Numbered from the stretch's first letter, positions 1 to 5,639 are shown. The stretch: DNA of 6,182 bases from Actinomycetes bacterium (GCA_023336765.1 JAMBLL010000220.1:1-6182); one strand, 5' to 3'. Made by a program: numbers and translations. Notes: generated by a model not told the origin, from the sequence alone.

Positions 1-98
1 CTTCGTACTACTGCCTCATGTCTCCCGTGTTCTCGCTGACCCCGCTGAAATCCGAAGTGCCTGCAACACTTGATCCTCGCTAGCATCACGCCTCGATC

Positions 99-1451
99 AT
101 GGCATCCACGACCGACCACAGCAGCCAGAACCTCAGCGGCCAGACCTTCCGAGGTGCCGACCTCGACGGCGCCGATTTCACAGGCGCTGATCTGCGCAGC
201 GCTGACTTCACGGATGCCAGCCTCGTGAAGGCTGACTTCACGAACGCAAAGTTCGGCATCAGTCCGTTGGCTGCTGGCGTTCTTCTTGCCCTGGCCATGA
301 TTGTCTCGGCCTTGGCCGGGCTCTCTTCTGCGTATTTCATGCAGACAATGCGTGAACGCGTAGCCTCATTGGACTGGCAAAGCTTGACAGACTGGCAGGA
401 CAAGCTTGCGAACAGCCTCATCGTCATCGTGATCGTCACGTTCCTGGTGATACTCATCATGAAGGGTGCGGGTGTCGCGCTTCCGTCTCTCGTTGGGTTG
501 ATTGCGGTGGCATTCGTCGTCGACCTCACCATCGTTATCGCTGTGGGACAAGTCCATATCGAACGTGCACCTTTCCTCATCGGCCTCATGCTCCTGTTCG
601 GGTTCGCGCTCATTGCAGGGATTCTCGGCAGGATCGTTGGTGGAGCGTTCGGGGCGTGGGCGATCGCCCTCATGTCGATTGTCGGAGGCCTCGTTGCCGG
701 TAGCGTGGAGGGAGGATTCACCGCCGTCCTCGTAGGGGCCCTGCTCGTCGTTATCTCGAAACGAACACTCAAGGGCGACGGGCGCGATCGGCTCCTCAGG
801 GATCTGAGTCACCGCATCGTTACCCGACACGGAACCCGTTTCACAGGAGCAGATATCTCCGATGCGACGTTCATTGGAACCAATCTCGTAGCAGCCGATA
901 TGACGGGGACTATCGACCACGGCACGGTCTGGGGACCTGGTCAGATACCACACCGTCTCGATTCCCCTCCCCGCTCCTTTGGTCCCAAGGTGACCCAAGC
1001 ACAGGACAAGCATCAGGGAAGCGACCCGGTAGCCAAGTTCCTCTTTCGCGCAGCCAACTTCGGAGACTACGGTCGTGTCTCCGATCTTGTATCAAAGGAC
1101 TTCGTCGCCTACCTCAACGGCCGCAAACTCAGCGGCGATGGCACTGCTGCTGCCGGGCACGGTCCGCGTCTACTCACCGAGATCATCGGGTTCCACGGCC
1201 ACGTTGAAGACTCCTTCTGGCAGCTCTATGACGAGGTGGACGGGCCCACAGACCGGGATTCGAGTGCCGGTGACCGCCAGATAGCCATCCGGTTCGTCGT
1301 CAGCGGTGTCTTCGACGGTGCCCGCAAAGAGATCGAGATGGCTGGCTTCCTCAAGGTCACGGACAACAAGCTGAGCGAGCTGCGATTCGTCACCGACCTC
1401 ACGACAGTCAACGAACTGCGTAAAGTCGCTGGACTCGACCCGCTCACATGA
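99..1451 (+). CDS. Pentapeptide-repeat membrane protein with C-terminal NTF2/SnoaL-like domain
   Basis: 450 residues. Seen: residues 11-52 are about eight pentapeptides of the A(D/N)(L/F)xx type (ADLDG, ADFTG, ADLRS, ADFTD). Hydrophobic helices follow at about 55-79, 106-121, 127-149, 159-176, 179-201 and 205-219. A second pentapeptide patch lies at 246-271 (FTGADISDATFIGTNLVAAD), then a linker rich in P, Q and K. Residues 310-445 look like an NTF2-like/SnoaL fold (DPVAKFLFRAANFGDYG at the start, strand-rich IAIRFVVSGVF and LSELRFVTD near the end). Basic residues follow the last helix (KRTLKGDGRDR) and sit in the short loops K122 and R178, so the positive-inside rule puts both pentapeptide parts and the NTF2-like domain in the cytoplasm. 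No function is known to me for this architecture; NTF2-like domains can be enzymes or ligand/protein-binding modules. The ATG at 99 is the only start that keeps the full first repeat block, but it has no clear Shine-Dalgarno site. No signal peptide precedes the repeats. Confidence 0.85.
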   Translation: MASTTDHSSQNLSGQTFRGADLDGADFTGADLRSADFTDASLVKADFTNAKFGISPLAAGVLLALAMIVSALAGLSSAYFMQTMRERVASLDWQSLTDWQDKLANSLIVIVIVTFLVILIMKGAGVALPSLVGLIAVAFVVDLTIVIAVGQVHIERAPFLIGLMLLFGFALIAGILGRIVGGAFGAWAIALMSIVGGLVAGSVEGGFTAVLVGALLVVISKRTLKGDGRDRLLRDLSHRIVTRHGTRFTGADISDATFIGTNLVAADMTGTIDHGTVWGPGQIPHRLDSPPRSFGPKVTQAQDKHQGSDPVAKFLFRAANFGDYGRVSDLVSKDFVAYLNGRKLSGDGTAAAGHGPRLLTEIIGFHGHVEDSFWQLYDEVDGPTDRDSSAGDRQIAIRFVVSGVFDGARKEIEMAGFLKVTDNKLSELRFVTDLTTVNELRKVAGLDPLT

Positions 1452-1512
1452 CCGTGCCCTCGCGCGGATCACGAATACGCAGGTACTACCGGATACGACG
1501 CTGCCTCCGAGT

Positions 1513-1542
1513 CGTAATACGTCATACGTTCGACGTACTACG
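1513..1542. repeat. Imperfect inverted repeat upstream of the sulfatase gene
   Basis: Arms 1513-1523 (CGTAATACGTC) and 1532-1542 (GACGTACTACG) pair over 11 positions with one A-C mismatch around an 8-nt centre. The surroundings are unusually dense in TACG/GTAC words, and GTACTAC also occurs at 1483-1489. There is no T-run after it, so it is a poor terminator for the upstream gene. A regulator-binding site for the sulfatase promoter is possible but unproven. Confidence 0.4.
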
Positions 1543-1590
1543 TTCCGAAGTTCGTGCCGAAACTGGCTATCTGAGACAAGCCACCACGAA

Positions 1591-1604
1591 TACAATGGGG
1601 GGGG
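1591..1604 (+). promoter_or_regulatory. Possible -10 element followed by a run of eight G
   Basis: TACAAT at 1591-1596 matches the -10 consensus at five of six positions and is followed directly by G8 at 1597-1604, where a transcript would be expected to start. No convincing -35 hexamer lies 16-18 nt upstream. It is placed about 75 nt before the sulfatase start and could be its promoter. The tandem TAAGTTC pair at 1605-1611 and 1614-1620 lies immediately downstream. Confidence 0.3.
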
Positions 1605-1630
1605 TAAGTTCGATAAGTTCAGCGTTGTAG

Positions 1631-1652
1631 CGCCAGATTCTTCTTTTTGGCG
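1631..1652 (+). promoter_or_regulatory. Small leader hairpin before the sulfatase ribosome binding site
   Basis: CGCCAGA (1631-1637) can pair with TTTGGCG (1646-1652), including one G-U pair, around the loop TTCTTCTT. It ends six bases before the Shine-Dalgarno site, so it belongs to the mRNA leader. It could affect ribosome access or mRNA stability, or be incidental. Confidence 0.3.
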
Positions 1653-1657
1653 TGTCG

Positions 1658-1664
1658 AGAGGAG
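1658..1664 (+). promoter_or_regulatory. Ribosome binding site of the sulfatase gene
   Basis: AGAGGAG sits five bases before the ATG at 1670. It decides the start: the GTG at 1652 in the same frame lies upstream of this site, within the leader hairpin, and would add only six residues without its own site. Confidence 0.75.
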
Positions 1665-1669
1665 CCATC

Positions 1670-4033
1670 ATGGCAGCCCAGTACGGAGAATATCGAGACG
1701 GTACCCCATTTACGGGGAAGGTCGGGAAGACGATCGACGATTCGACGGAGGCGTGGCCGGTTCCGAAGGCTGCAAAAGAGGGCGCGCCGAACGTTCTGTT
1801 CTACGTCCTCGACGACACCGGTTACGGCCAGCTCTCGCCCTTCGGCGGTCTGATTCCGACCCCGAACCTTCAACGCGTGGCAGATGCAGGTGTCATGTAC
1901 ACCAACTTCCACACGACGGGTCTCTGCTCACCGACGCGTACCTGCATCATTACCGGTCGCAACCATCACACCAATGCCATGGGCACCATCAGTGAGTGGT
2001 CGACCGGCTATCCCGGATACACGGGCATCATGCCGAAGACGCACGGGTTCCTCTCAGAGATCCTTGTCGACGAGGGGTACAACACGTATGCGATCGGCAA
2101 GTGGCATTTGTCCCCTTCCACCGATGAGACACCAGCTGGGCCCTTCGACAGATGGCCGCTCGGGCGTGGATTCGAGCGCTACTACGGCTTCCTCCCCGGC
2201 GAAACGGATCAGTGGTACCCGGACCTCACCTACGACAACCATGCTCATACTCCCCCGGCAACCCCCGAGGAGGGATATCACCTCTGCAAAGATCTTGCAG
2301 ACATGTCGATCGAGTTCATCGGCCAGGCTAAGAACATTTCCGCAAGCAAGCCGTTCTTCCTGTACTACTGCCCCGGAACGGGCCATGCACCCCACCACAT
2401 ATTCCCCGAGTGGTCGGACAAGTTCAAGGGCAAGTTCGACATGGGTTGGGACGAATACCGCAACATCGTCTTCGCGAATCAGAAGAAGATGGGCATGTTC
2501 GAGCCAGGCACGGTGCTCTCGCCACCGGACCCCGACGTTCCTGCATGGGACACCTTGTCGGACGACGAGAGGAAGCTCTACGCGAGGATGATGGAGGTCT
2601 ACGCGGGGTTCCAGGCCTACCAGGATGAGCAATTCGGCCGTATCTTGGACTACCTCGAGGACATGGGTGAGTTGGAGAACACGTTGATCATGTTCATCTC
2701 GGACAACGGTGCCAGCCCTGAGGGAGGCGAACTCGGAGCGATCAACGAGTACGACTTCTTCAACTTCAAGCCTGAGGATCTCGCGTTCAACATGTCGAAG
2801 CTCGATGTGCTGGGGACAACAGAGACCTACAACCACTACGCGTGGGGTTGGGCACATGCTGGGAACACGCCGTTCCGTCGCTGGAAGAAGGAGACGTTCA
2901 GAGGCGGCACAACAGACCCGTTCATCATCTCATGGCCCGCGAAGTTCACCTCGAAGGGTGAGATGCGGCATCAATATGGTCACGCGATCGACATGGTTCC
3001 GACGGTGCTCGACCTTCTCGGGATCGAGAACCCCGAATCGATCAAGGGCGTCGAGCAGTCTGACTTCAATGGCATCAGCCTGAAGTCAACCATCGACGAC
3101 AACCACGCGAGGCAAGACGAAACCGTGCAGTACTTCGAGATGTTCGGCTGTCGTTCCATCTACAAGGATGGATGGCGAGCTGAATGCGGATACCCCGGCG
3201 CTAACTATGTCGAGGGAGAGAAGAACGGTTTCGTGATGGGTCAGGCGATCCACGCTGACGATCTCGAGAAGCTCGACAAGACCTGGCAGCTGTTCAACCT
3301 GAAGGATGATCCGGCGGAGTCGAACGACATCGCAGCCGAGCATCCTGACAGGCTCAAGGAACTGATCGACCTGTGGTGGAGTGAAGCCGAGAAACACGAT
3401 GTGCTGCCTCTCCAGGGCACGATGGGCCAACGGTTCAACTACCCACGGCCGATGCCTGGAGATTCTCTGACGCACTTCGTCTTCTACGACGGCGCGATCG
3501 TTCCCTCTGTGGTGCAACCAGTGGTATACAACCGGTCGCACACGATCGAATCGAAGATCACGGTGCCCAAGGGCGGTGCGAACGGAGTGATCTACGCCAC
3601 AGGTGGCAACACCGGCGGCTACTCGCTCTTCGTCAAGGACAACAAGTTGCACTTCACGTACAACTACCTCACGCGCACGTTCTACCGGTGGGTTGCAGAT
3701 GATGTATTGCCTGAAGGTGACGTGACGATTCTCTATGAATTCGAGACGACAGGCAAGGGTGACCTGATGAAGGGGAACGGAGCACCAGGCACAGCGACCA
3801 TCTATGTCAACGACAAGGAGGTCGGTTCCCTCGACATGCCGATGCAGGTCCCGTTCCTCTACTCGATCGAAGGTTTGAGTGTGAGCCACGACTATGGCGA
3901 CAGCGTGGATCATCAGAACTACAAGCCACCGTTCCCGTTCACGGGCACCGTCAAGACGGTCACGTACGACCTGGCCGGTGACGCCATCGAGAACGCTGAA
4001 GCGGAGACCCGCAGAGGGATGGCACACCAGTAG
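1670..4033 (+). CDS. Arylsulfatase, AtsA/AtsD-like (formylglycine type I sulfatase)
   Basis: 787 residues. It hydrolyses sulfate esters (ROSO3- to alcohol plus sulfate), most likely for sulfur scavenging or for removing sulfate from metabolites; the natural substrate cannot be read from sequence. Seen: the catalytic motif CSPTR at 86-90, whose Cys86 should be converted to formylglycine, followed by TGRNHH (95-100). Predicted metal ligands are D48-D49 (in FYVLDDTGYGQLSPFGG) and D345-N346 (ISDNGA). Further active-site candidates are R90, K144 and H146 (GKWHL), H239 (GTGHAPHH) and K406/K407 (RWKKETFRGG). After the sulfatase core, residues about 614-766 are strand-rich (SHTIESKITVPKGGANG, GYSLFVKDNKLHFTYN, TATIYVNDKEVG) and resemble a concanavalin-like beta-sandwich. 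Length and architecture match the mycobacterial AtsA/AtsD group as I remember it. There is no signal peptide, so the protein is probably cytoplasmic. The formylglycine-generating enzyme is not in the window. The gene is monocistronic, or the last gene of its transcript, given the hairpin 17 nt after its stop. Confidence 0.95.
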   Translation: MAAQYGEYRDGTPFTGKVGKTIDDSTEAWPVPKAAKEGAPNVLFYVLDDTGYGQLSPFGGLIPTPNLQRVADAGVMYTNFHTTGLCSPTRTCIITGRNHHTNAMGTISEWSTGYPGYTGIMPKTHGFLSEILVDEGYNTYAIGKWHLSPSTDETPAGPFDRWPLGRGFERYYGFLPGETDQWYPDLTYDNHAHTPPATPEEGYHLCKDLADMSIEFIGQAKNISASKPFFLYYCPGTGHAPHHIFPEWSDKFKGKFDMGWDEYRNIVFANQKKMGMFEPGTVLSPPDPDVPAWDTLSDDERKLYARMMEVYAGFQAYQDEQFGRILDYLEDMGELENTLIMFISDNGASPEGGELGAINEYDFFNFKPEDLAFNMSKLDVLGTTETYNHYAWGWAHAGNTPFRRWKKETFRGGTTDPFIISWPAKFTSKGEMRHQYGHAIDMVPTVLDLLGIENPESIKGVEQSDFNGISLKSTIDDNHARQDETVQYFEMFGCRSIYKDGWRAECGYPGANYVEGEKNGFVMGQAIHADDLEKLDKTWQLFNLKDDPAESNDIAAEHPDRLKELIDLWWSEAEKHDVLPLQGTMGQRFNYPRPMPGDSLTHFVFYDGAIVPSVVQPVVYNRSHTIESKITVPKGGANGVIYATGGNTGGYSLFVKDNKLHFTYNYLTRTFYRWVADDVLPEGDVTILYEFETTGKGDLMKGNGAPGTATIYVNDKEVGSLDMPMQVPFLYSIEGLSVSHDYGDSVDHQNYKPPFPFTGTVKTVTYDLAGDAIENAEAETRRGMAHQ

Positions 4034-4050
4034 GAGACAACAGCAACGAG

Positions 4051-4082
4051 AGTGGGCACGAACGGTATCGTTCGTGCCCACT
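4051..4082 (+). terminator. Strong hairpin after the sulfatase gene
   Basis: A perfect 14-bp stem (4051-4064 with 4069-4082, core GTGGGCACGAACG) closes on the tetraloop GTAT. The tail TTGCTCGTT is only moderately T-rich, so termination may be partial. It lies 17 nt after the sulfatase stop and 23 nt before the next start, so it is also in any leader of the downstream gene transcribed from further upstream. Confidence 0.75.
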
Positions 4083-4095
4083 TGCTCGTTATGAC

Positions 4096-4100
4096 GGAGG
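4096..4100 (+). promoter_or_regulatory. Ribosome binding site of the HicA-like gene
   Basis: GGAGG lies five bases before the ATG at 4106. It selects this start over the in-frame ATG at 4091, which would place this site inside the gene, and over the GTG at 4052, which is inside the terminator stem. Confidence 0.75.
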
Positions 4101-4105
4101 AATCG

Positions 4106-4381
4106 ATGGATAAGGAACAACGACACACCCTGGCGAAGATCTATGACGATCCCCACGCGGCCGGTGTTCGGTGGAGAGATGTGGAGCAGCTCTTCCTCGG
4201 TTTGGGCGCCTACGCCAAGTGGTCGGATCCGAGCCATCTCACGGTGGAGCTCAAGGGACACAAGGAGTCGTTCGAAACTCCGGCACGGGACAAGAACGCT
4301 GTCCTCACTGAGAGCGACGGCACGAAGGTCAAGGATTTCCTCGTGTCTGCTGGGGTAACCAAGGACATGGCTCAGGGCTGA
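4106..4381 (+). CDS. Small HicA-like protein (mRNA-interferase fold), no HicB partner seen
   Basis: 91 residues. The pattern is that of the short HicA-like proteins often listed as HicA toxin family: an opening helix (HTLAKIYDDP, 8-16), a basic/aromatic turn into a second helix (VRWRDVEQLFLGLGA, 21-35), strands SHLTVELKG and KESFETPA (43-60), and a closing segment with a final helix (KVKDFLVSAGV, 74-84). HicA toxins are dsRNA-binding-fold ribonucleases that cleave mRNA and use a conserved His; H44 in DPSH sits near the expected position, but I cannot confirm catalytic equivalence. No HicB-like antitoxin lies beside it: the next gene, 36 nt downstream, is a ribosome hibernation factor. It may therefore be a non-toxic RNA-binding relative. 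There is no room for a full promoter between the preceding hairpin and the start. The stop codon lies in a short tandem duplication. Confidence 0.7.
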   Translation: MDKEQRHTLAKIYDDPHAAGVRWRDVEQLFLGLGAYAKWSDPSHLTVELKGHKESFETPARDKNAVLTESDGTKVKDFLVSAGVTKDMAQG

Positions 4382-4396
4382 ACGGCTCAGGGCTGA
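4369..4396 (+). repeat. 15-bp-period tandem duplication spanning the stop codon
   Basis: GGCTCAGGGCTGA occurs at 4369-4381 and again at 4384-4396. The period of 15 keeps the reading frame, so the end reads M-A-Q-G-stop, then T-A-Q-G-stop. The second copy gives a backup stop in the same frame. It looks like a recent small duplication. Confidence 0.8.
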
Positions 4397-4417
4397 CCAA
4401 ACAATCGAGGTAGATCA

Positions 4418-4738
4418 ATGATCAAGAACATGGAAATCGACACAGAGCACTACGACCTGAGCGATGATCTCAAGAAGCGCATTCAGGACAAGATCGCAGG
4501 ACTTGACGAGTTCATGGACGCACTCGACCGTGGCCATGTAACCGTCTCATGGGAGGGTGGCCCGAACGAACAGACAAGGATCCGCGCCCAGGTGTGGGGT
4601 CCAGGCCACCATTTCGACGCCTCGGACACCGACTGGAAAGCCATCACGGCGATCGACAAGACGCACTCCAAACTCGAGTCACAGATCCGCAGGGTGCACA
4701 AGGAAACGATCTCAAAGCGCGACCACAACCGCCACTAA
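4418..4738 (+). CDS. Ribosome hibernation/translation inhibition factor, HPF/RaiA (S30AE) family
   Basis: 106 residues, the length of the short HPF/RaiA form, which lacks the C-terminal dimerisation domain of long HPF. Such proteins bind the decoding region of the 30S subunit in stationary phase or stress, block translation and protect idle ribosomes. Seen: helix 1 from YDLSDDLKKRIQDKIAGLDEFM (12-33), a strand HVTVSWEGG (40-48), a strand TRIRAQVWGPGHHFDAS (53-69), and helix 2 DWKAITAIDKTHSKLESQIRRVHKE (72-96), the counterpart of the family's 'AID...KLERQLRK' helix. The basic tail (SKRDHNRH) fits RNA binding. The start is supported by CGAGG at 4406-4410, seven bases upstream. It is probably co-transcribed with the HicA-like gene. 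No hairpin terminator follows directly; the repeat elements start seven bases after the stop. The family call is strong, but which subtype it functions as is inference. Confidence 0.85.
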   Translation: MIKNMEIDTEHYDLSDDLKKRIQDKIAGLDEFMDALDRGHVTVSWEGGPNEQTRIRAQVWGPGHHFDASDTDWKAITAIDKTHSKLESQIRRVHKETISKRDHNRH

Positions 4739-4744
4739 CCACAC

Positions 4745-4790
4745 GCCCTGAACCCAGGGTTCACAGCGTCCTATACGCGTCCGACAGCCC
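4745..4790. repeat. Dispersed palindromic repeat, copy 1
   Basis: About 46 nt built on the 15-nt palindrome TGAACCCAGGGTTCA (4749-4763), then TATACG (4772-4777) and GACAGCCC (4783-4790). Positions 4745-4779 are identical to 5570-5604, and 44 of 46 positions match copy 3. I do not recognise the family. It begins seven bases after the HPF-family stop codon. Confidence 0.8.
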
Positions 4791-4804
4791 CCGGTTCGGG
4801 AGAT

Positions 4805-4857
4805 GCCACGAACCCAGGGTTCGCAAACTCGTATACCCGTCCGACAGCCCATAGAAC
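4805..4857. repeat. Dispersed palindromic repeat, copy 2
   Basis: Exactly 60 bp after copy 1 and matching it at 38 of 46 positions. The palindrome here is CGAACCCAGGGTTCG (4809-4823): compared with copy 1 both outer bases changed together (T/A to C/G), so symmetry is kept. It shares the tail GACAGCCCATAGAAC (4843-4857) with copy 3. Confidence 0.75.
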
Positions 4858-4875
4858 GGAGGCTGCAGAGCTTCC

Positions 4876-4947
4876 ATGACTTCTATCATTGGCAACACCA
4901 ACGCGGACAAGAACGTCCGTGACCATTCCGCGAACATGCGGACATAA
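4876..4947 (+). CDS. Possible short leader ORF (23 codons)
   Basis: ATG at 4876 to TAA at 4945-4947 encodes MTSIIGNTNADKNVRDHSAN followed by MRT. About three quarters of its third codon positions are G or C, as in the real genes here. GGAGG at 4858-4862 lies 13 bases upstream (long) and AGAG at 4867-4870 five bases upstream (weak). It ends 18 nt before the DUF1269 start. Two small hairpins lie within it (4904-4919, stem CGGAC/GTCCG; 4928-4941, stem CCGC/GCGG). It could be a translated leader or chance. Confidence 0.3.
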   Translation: MTSIIGNTNADKNVRDHSANMRT

Positions 4948-4965
4948 CCCCGAAGGAGAACACCT

Positions 4966-5499
4966 ATGTCATCAGGTGACAATCTGGTTCTGTATGCCGC
5001 GGTATACAGCGACGAAGGAACAGCCGCATCAGACTTCGCTGCCCTCAAGAGTGCCGATGAAGCCAATGACGACTTCAAGATCGAAGGATCAGTCGTTGTA
5101 GCCAAGGACTCCGACGGCAAGATCGAAGTCAAGGAGACCGGCGGCGGCCAAATCGGTGGCGGATCACTCATCGGCCTCGGCCTTGGTGCCTTCGTCGGGT
5201 TATTCGCACCACCCTTCCTCCTCGCAAGCGCGATCGGTGCAGGCATCGGTGCAATCGCAGGCAAGCTCACGAAGAACCACGAAGAGAAGAAGTTCGGTAC
5301 TGAGCTCGATCAGTACCTGGACGCTGGCTCATCGGCGATCCTCGTTGTCATGGACAACCAGTACCTCGACGGTGTTGAGGCTGCTCTCGGCAAGGCCAAC
5401 GAGAAGGTGAACAAAGCAATCAGCAAGGGCGACTACGACGACATCGTTGATGCGATCAACAAGGGAAGCGACGACGTCGCCGACGCAGTCGACTCCTAG
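4966..5499 (+). CDS. DUF1269 family membrane-associated protein
   Basis: 177 residues. The family is of unknown function and common in bacteria, often in stress-related settings. Seen: an N-terminal alpha/beta part (NLVLYAAVYSDEGTAASDFAAL, 6-27; SVVVAKDSDGKIEVKET, 42-58), as in DUF1269 proteins that open with 'VAVYDDE..A' and 'VVVKDEDGKV'. A glycine-rich hydrophobic segment (59-100, GGGSLIGLGLGAFVGLFAPPFLLASAIGAGIGAIAGK) with G-x3-G spacing could form a helical hairpin in the membrane. Then come FGTELDQYLDAGSSAILVVMD (110-130), the usual end of the domain, and an acidic amphipathic C-terminal tail (151-177). The start is firm: AAGGAG at 4953-4958, seven bases before the ATG. It stands alone between repeat copies 2 and 3 and ends in its own strong terminator. 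Family assignment is good; its role is unknown. Confidence 0.85.
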   Translation: MSSGDNLVLYAAVYSDEGTAASDFAALKSADEANDDFKIEGSVVVAKDSDGKIEVKETGGGQIGGGSLIGLGLGAFVGLFAPPFLLASAIGAGIGAIAGKLTKNHEEKKFGTELDQYLDAGSSAILVVMDNQYLDGVEAALGKANEKVNKAISKGDYDDIVDAINKGSDDVADAVDS

Positions 5500-5515
5500 A
5501 CAGAACCCAGCCAAT

Positions 5516-5553
5516 CAAAGGGAGTGGACCCCGATCGGGGTCCACTCCCTTTG
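5516..5553. terminator. Bidirectional intrinsic terminator, perfect 38-nt palindrome
   Basis: A perfect inverted repeat with its centre between 5534 and 5535. A stem of up to 17 bp (core GGGAGTGGACCCC) closes on GATC. On the + strand the stem runs into CTTTG, and on the - strand, by symmetry, it also ends in CTTTG. It lies 16 nt after the DUF1269 stop and 86 nt past the stop of the convergent oxidoreductase gene, so it can serve both. Confidence 0.85.
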
Positions 5554-5569
5554 TCGTTCATGTCCACCT

Positions 5570-5622
5570 GCCCTGAACCCAGGGTTCACAGCGTCCTATA
5601 CGCGGCTGACAGCCCATAGAAC
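5570..5622. repeat. Dispersed palindromic repeat, copy 3
   Basis: Same orientation as copies 1 and 2, 825 bp after copy 1. The palindrome TGAACCCAGGGTTCA is at 5574-5588, TATACG at 5597-5602, and the tail GACAGCCCATAGAAC at 5608-5622. It sits between the bidirectional terminator and the stop of the minus-strand gene, 17 nt from that stop. Confidence 0.8.
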
Positions 5623-5639
5623 AAGGGGTGAGGGCCGAT

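Noticed and set aside
1..98. Tail of an upstream gene, or a promoter for the first gene
   Set aside because: Two frames are open from the window edge (stops at 71-73 and 81-83) but are too short to judge. TAGCAT at 81-86 has no matching -35, and no Shine-Dalgarno site precedes the ATG at 99.
86..772. Long minus-strand open frame opposite the pentapeptide protein
   Set aside because: Low-complexity, Arg/Ser/Pro/Ala-rich translation typical of an antisense shadow. The plus-strand frame has clear domains.
1652..1669. GTG at 1652 as the sulfatase start
   Set aside because: It lies in the leader hairpin, upstream of the good Shine-Dalgarno site that points to the ATG at 1670.
4052..4105. GTG at 4052 or ATG at 4091 as the start of the HicA-like gene
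   Set aside because: The first lies in the terminator stem. The second has no ribosome binding site and would bury the GGAGG that serves 4106.
3086..4261. Long minus-strand open frame (391 codons) opposite the sulfatase and HicA-like genes
   Set aside because: It runs antisense across two recognised genes and the terminator, has no recognisable domain, and is explained by codon bias of the real strand.
4810..4850. tRNA-like T-arm suggested by GGGTTCGCAAACTC
   Set aside because: It does not fit the GGTTCRANNCC pattern, and no acceptor stem or anticodon arm can be drawn around it.
4745..5622. Integron attC sites or a CRISPR array
   Set aside because: The repeats lack the attC core-site consensus. 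There are only three copies, two at 60-bp spacing and one 765 bp further on, without regular spacers or cas or integrase genes.
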